Positions 6,101 to 8,486 of a stretch of DNA of 8,486 nucleotides are shown piece after piece. This DNA comes from CAZTPH01 sp031552655 (GTDB lineage: Bacteria; Pseudomonadota; Gammaproteobacteria; UBA9339): NCBI GenBank assembly GCA_031552655.1, contig JAVBML010000072.1, positions 1 through 8,486 of the forward strand. Reading direction: 5' to 3'. The position numbers were made by a program, and so were the translations under genes. The notes under the pieces were generated by a model. That model was not told where the DNA came from and searched no databases. It was given only the letters and a program-made list of their open reading frames with translations. Each line of letters begins with the position of its first letter. Position 1 is the stretch's first letter.

Positions 6101-6472
6101 ATGAAAATATCACAAATGCTAATTATATATTTATGTTTAGCAGTAAATATAGCTGTTTACGCTCAACCATGTGCAAGTAAAGAAGACCAAAATAATGTTT
6201 TATTAGAAATGGTATCGCTGGGACATCAGGCTGGAGTAGAGCAATTGTTGGCAACGGGACGCTATGATGTCAATTATGTTAATGATAATGGAGATACTGG
6301 ATTGAGCATAGCAGTGAGACGCAATGATCTTGAGATGATGCAATTCTTAGTATCTTCAGGAGCTGATATAAACATAGGCATGGGCCGTGAACACCTAATT
6401 TCCACTGCTCAACTACATGGGAATCAAGAGATGCTAATTCAACTAGAGAAGACGAAGGAGAGTTTAAATTAA
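6101..6472 (+). CDS. Exported ankyrin-repeat protein (copy 1), 123 residues
   Basis: Ankyrin repeats are helix-turn-helix modules for protein binding; this protein has no enzymatic part. Residues 1-21 form a Sec signal peptide: a lysine, then a hydrophobic core (LIIYLCLAVNIAVY), and an A-x-A-like end VYA before QPCAS. The mature protein would therefore enter the periplasm or beyond. Residues 31-60 look like a degenerate first repeat (GHQAGVEQLL...YDVNYVND). About 63-95 is the clearest repeat, NGDTGLSIA...VSSGADINI, with DTGLSIA in place of the usual TPLHxA. About 96-115 is a half repeat capping the stack. The core is nearly identical to the next gene, 28 nt downstream. An AAGGGG site lies 8 nt before the ATG, with an extended -10 promoter above. 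Confidence 0.88.
   Translation: MKISQMLIIYLCLAVNIAVYAQPCASKEDQNNVLLEMVSLGHQAGVEQLLATGRYDVNYVNDNGDTGLSIAVRRNDLEMMQFLVSSGADINIGMGREHLISTAQLHGNQEMLIQLEKTKESLN
6191..6435 (+). repeat. Direct repeat, copy 1 (245 bp ankyrin module)
   Basis: This copy matches 6522-6766 at 241 of 245 positions with no gaps, by base-by-base reading. Two of the four differences are silent and two change residues (Glu to Gly, Val to Ala). Identity stops abruptly at both ends, inside the coding frame on both sides. Confidence 0.97.
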
Positions 6473-6500
6473 TTTTTACACAAAAACTAAGGAGGTTACT

Positions 6501-6809
6501 ATGGCGAATGAATTGTCAAATAATAATGTTTTATTAGGAATGGTATCGCTGGGACATCAGGCTGGAGTAGAGCAACTGTTGGCAACGGGACGCTATGATG
6601 TCAATTATGTTAATGATAATGGAGATACTGGATTGAGCATAGCAGCGAGACGCAATGATCTTGAGATGATGCAATTCTTAGTATCTTCAGGAGCTGATAT
6701 AAACATAGGCATGGGCCGTGAACACCTAATTTCCACTGCTCAACTACATGGAAATCAAGAGATGCTTAATTGGTTAAATAGCATTAACAAATTGTATGGT
6801 ATAGGTTAA
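6501..6809 (+). CDS. Ankyrin-repeat protein without signal peptide (copy 2), 102 residues
   Basis: The module is the same as in the preceding gene, but here it is joined to a short hydrophilic N-terminus (MANELSN) that has no export signal, so the protein should stay in the cytoplasm unless a non-Sec system carries it. The repeat region occupies residues 8-89 and differs from copy 1 at two residues within the shared block. The C-terminal tail also differs (WLNSINKLYGIG against IQLEKTKESLN). The ribosome-binding site TAAGGAGG (6488-6495), 5 nt from the ATG, is near-perfect and stronger than that of copy 1, suggesting higher translation from the same transcript. No promoter is seen in the 28-nt gap, so it is probably read from the upstream promoter. 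Confidence 0.88.
   Translation: MANELSNNNVLLGMVSLGHQAGVEQLLATGRYDVNYVNDNGDTGLSIAARRNDLEMMQFLVSSGADINIGMGREHLISTAQLHGNQEMLNWLNSINKLYGIG
6522..6766 (+). repeat. Direct repeat, copy 2 (245 bp ankyrin module)
   Basis: This is the partner of 6191-6435, offset by 331 nt. The left boundary is at codon 8 of this gene and at codon 31 of the first gene; the right boundary falls within a leucine codon in both. The flanks share no recognisable similarity. Confidence 0.97.
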
Positions 6810-6852
6810 TCACTAGGAAGCATATATTAATAAATTTCAAGGATGAAAAATA

Positions 6853-8280
6853 ATGTTTAGCACCCCAATATCTCCTGTCGACAAAATAACAATTGGATTA
6901 TATGGTCTAGAAGGGAAAGTACTAACTGCCGTCGGTGAACTTAGTAAGTTTTTTGCTGACGAAGCGGGAAATATAATGCAAATAGCAAATAAATTTACCA
7001 AAGCTCGTAGAGACTATAAATCTAATTTGCAACTTGATGAAGAACAAGAAGTCCCTAGCCTTAAAATAGTGGTATCAGTATTACTAATTCCAAATTGGGA
7101 ACAGGGTAGTAATTATGAAAACTCTACAGTGGAACGGAGATCATTTATTAGAAAATTTCAAGAAAAATTAGGCCCATTAATAGGGGTAGAAGATTTTTAT
7201 GAAATGTCCTATGCACAAGAGAAAGGGTACCTGCAGGGATTATCATCTCGAGGAAGCTGTGCCGATATGATTAAATCCCATGCCATTATTGCAAATAGTG
7301 ACATCAGACATTTACAAATGGATAGTAATACTAAGATACCAAGTTTTAAAACATTTTATGCCGCAACGTTTAGTGCCCTAGCTCCATCATCGGGAGTAAT
7401 GCTGATGCTCAATGCTGGCGCCTATGGAACCGGCTATGTAGCCGCGATGAATAAAGTGGTATTCACGTTCCCTAGAAGTAAATTCGCCGCACATTTAAAA
7501 ACAGTACATTTAAAATATTGCCAAGAACATGCACACGAACTAGGTGAGGAAAAAACCAAAAGAAATTCTATCTATTCCCAAGTTTTTGCTAAGGCACTAT
7601 GTGATTTAGGAATCACAGTTAAACATGAGAAAACAATAACAAGACAAGATCAGCAGCCTATCACTGTCACCACGTTTAACATGGCAAATATAGCAGACAA
7701 AGCGCTGACCGGTACATTTGGAATAACATCACTCATGATCACTGCAGTGAATCAATCTTGGCAACCCAACATGGAAGATTTAAATGAGAACGATCCATAT
7801 AAAATATTACAAACTAATTATAAAGATTTTTCTATATTAGTTGGTGATGCCTTCTTTGACTTAGCAGCTTTTAAGACTACATTAAAAAAATATACTGAAC
7901 CATTCAATATCCAAGCTCCCTCCGATGAAACAGAAAATATGCTTTATCAAAGTCTATTAGCTATTTCTAGTAATCGTCTAGAAAGGAGTGCAATAAAACA
8001 ATATGTACTAGAATTAAACCAACGGTTAGCAGCTGACGCAGTAAACGAAATAATTACCCAGCAAAATGCTCATGATATAATTACCGTAGTAGCAAATATT
8101 ATCCCCAAAACTGCTAGAGGGCAGGAACTAACTCGAGAATTATTTCGATGTCCAATCAACGAACTACCACAGTACTTGTTAAAGGATTTTTCAGAAAACT
8201 TTGATTTAAAATTAACCGAGAAGGAAAAATATCTTAGCGAGTTAAAATCAGATCCAGAAACCTATAGATTTAATAATTAA
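6853..8280 (+). CDS. Hypothetical protein, 475 residues, in the ankyrin operon
   Basis: I do not recognise the family. It starts 43 nt after the second ankyrin gene, with CAAGGA ending 9 nt before the ATG; no clear separate promoter is present, so co-transcription is likely. There is no N-terminal signal peptide. Residues 1-60 look helical and 68-80 form a short beta-like hydrophobic run (SLKIVVSVLLIPN). About 143-165 holds HAIIANSDIRHLQMDSNTKI, the most motif-like stretch. About 168-206 is hydrophobic and rich in Gly and Ala (including VMLMLNAGAYGTGYVAAM) and might contact membrane. The C-terminal 150 residues are helical, ending in a charged tail with spaced glutamates (EKEKYLSELKSDPE, 456-469). 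Such a tail would fit a type IV effector secretion signal, but that is weak evidence. GC is low (23% in a sampled 60-bp line), consistent with accessory DNA. Confidence 0.82.
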   Translation: MFSTPISPVDKITIGLYGLEGKVLTAVGELSKFFADEAGNIMQIANKFTKARRDYKSNLQLDEEQEVPSLKIVVSVLLIPNWEQGSNYENSTVERRSFIRKFQEKLGPLIGVEDFYEMSYAQEKGYLQGLSSRGSCADMIKSHAIIANSDIRHLQMDSNTKIPSFKTFYAATFSALAPSSGVMLMLNAGAYGTGYVAAMNKVVFTFPRSKFAAHLKTVHLKYCQEHAHELGEEKTKRNSIYSQVFAKALCDLGITVKHEKTITRQDQQPITVTTFNMANIADKALTGTFGITSLMITAVNQSWQPNMEDLNENDPYKILQTNYKDFSILVGDAFFDLAAFKTTLKKYTEPFNIQAPSDETENMLYQSLLAISSNRLERSAIKQYVLELNQRLAADAVNEIITQQNAHDIITVVANIIPKTARGQELTRELFRCPINELPQYLLKDFSENFDLKLTEKEKYLSELKSDPETYRFNN

Positions 8281-8417
8281 TAAAAACGTATTTTAATTCA
8301 TCGTAATATTTATTTTTAAGCATAATATATGCCTTGATTATATGAAATATGGAAATTAAGACTTCGGTTGACAAAGTAGTATAATTTTGCGTAGTTAAAC
8401 ATAAACCGAGGCTACTT
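8281..8417. other. AT-rich gap before the transposase-like gene
   Basis: No gene is seen, and there is no convincing terminator for the 475-residue gene; only a 5-bp AT-rich stem (GCATA/TATGC around 8320) is present. CGGTT near 8365 and AACCG near 8404 are complementary and could belong to an insertion-sequence end, but the terminal repeat cannot be confirmed without the other end of the element. Confidence 0.4.
8356..8385 (+). promoter_or_regulatory. Possible promoter of the transposase-like gene
   Basis: A perfect TATAAT (8380-8385) has TTAAGA (8356-8361, four of six matches) 18 nt upstream. A consensus TTGACA at 8368-8373 is also present but lies only 6 nt from the -10 and cannot act as its -35; it might be part of the element's end sequence or work with a later box. 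The GAGG ribosome-binding site (8408-8411) lies 6 nt before the ATG. Confidence 0.4.
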
Positions 8418-8486
8418 ATGAAACAAAAAGAACTAAGTGATATCAAACGTAAATTACGTCTACTAGAACATGCTAAAATCCTGGGC
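8418..8486 (+). CDS. Start of a putative IS481-type transposase (cut by window end)
   Basis: Only the first 23 codons are present. The peptide begins MKQKELSDIKRKLRLLEHAK, a basic helix resembling, as I recall it, the N-terminal helix-turn-helix region of IS481-family transposases, where a similar KRKLR...L.HAK...G sequence precedes the DNA-binding helices. The frame is open to the edge and is preceded by a ribosome-binding site and a TATAAT box. Without the DDE catalytic core the assignment rests on a short match; another helix-turn-helix protein remains possible. It cannot be told whether the element is intact. Confidence 0.5.
   Translation, partial: MKQKELSDIKRKLRLLEHAKILG

Noticed and set aside
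6191..6766. CRISPR-like or satellite array
   Set aside because: There are only two long copies, in coding frame, with an 86-nt gap; this is gene-module duplication, not an array of short repeats and spacers.
8368..8385. TTGACA plus TATAAT as a promoter pair
   Set aside because: The two boxes are 6 nt apart, far short of the 16-18 nt needed; the alternative TTAAGA upstream was used instead.

Overview
The window reads as a piece of an AT-rich chromosome from a gammaproteobacterium, most plausibly a host-associated one of Legionella/Coxiella type. Three things support this: the lepB-rnc-era operon order; a signal peptidase I with two N-terminal membrane segments and a catalytic box reading VPTGSLEPT; and an accessory half carrying ankyrin proteins and large orphan proteins. 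The placement is by recalled protein resemblance only; no tree or search was run, and an alphaproteobacterial relative with the same operon order is not formally excluded.

Layout, left to right. Bases 1-187 hold no complete gene. They are about 49% GC by hand count, richer than most of the window, and form several inverted repeats. A minus-strand pair follows: a type B class II fructose-bisphosphate aldolase (1008-1937) and, downstream of it, an unrecognised 254-residue protein (188-952), both with the same strong ribosome-binding site. A divergent promoter region (about 1938-2090) separates them from the plus-strand operon lepB-rnc-era (2091-4445), whose genes are 2 nt apart and then overlap by 11 nt. 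No recO follows era. Next comes a 68-residue lipoprotein with a small cysteine cluster (4638-4844), and a perfect 15-bp bidirectional terminator (4859-4896) shared with a convergent 328-residue charged, helical orphan protein on the minus strand (4910-5896).

From 6042 onward the character changes to accessory DNA. An extended -10 promoter drives two short ankyrin genes whose cores are 245-bp copies differing at only four positions. The first copy carries an export signal and the second does not. Behind them, 43 nt away and on the same strand, is a 475-residue protein I do not recognise. The window ends inside the first 23 codons of what looks like an IS481-type transposase.

Functionally, the core half covers glycolysis (aldolase), protein export (signal peptidase), RNA processing (RNase III) and 30S ribosome maturation (Era). 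The accessory half (ankyrin pair, 475-residue protein, coiled-coil-like protein) resembles the lineage-specific cargo of intracellular bacteria. Its role in host interaction is inference, not something the sequence proves. The most interesting unit is the ankyrin pair plus 475-residue gene: a recent duplication in which the same module appears to be sent to two different compartments.
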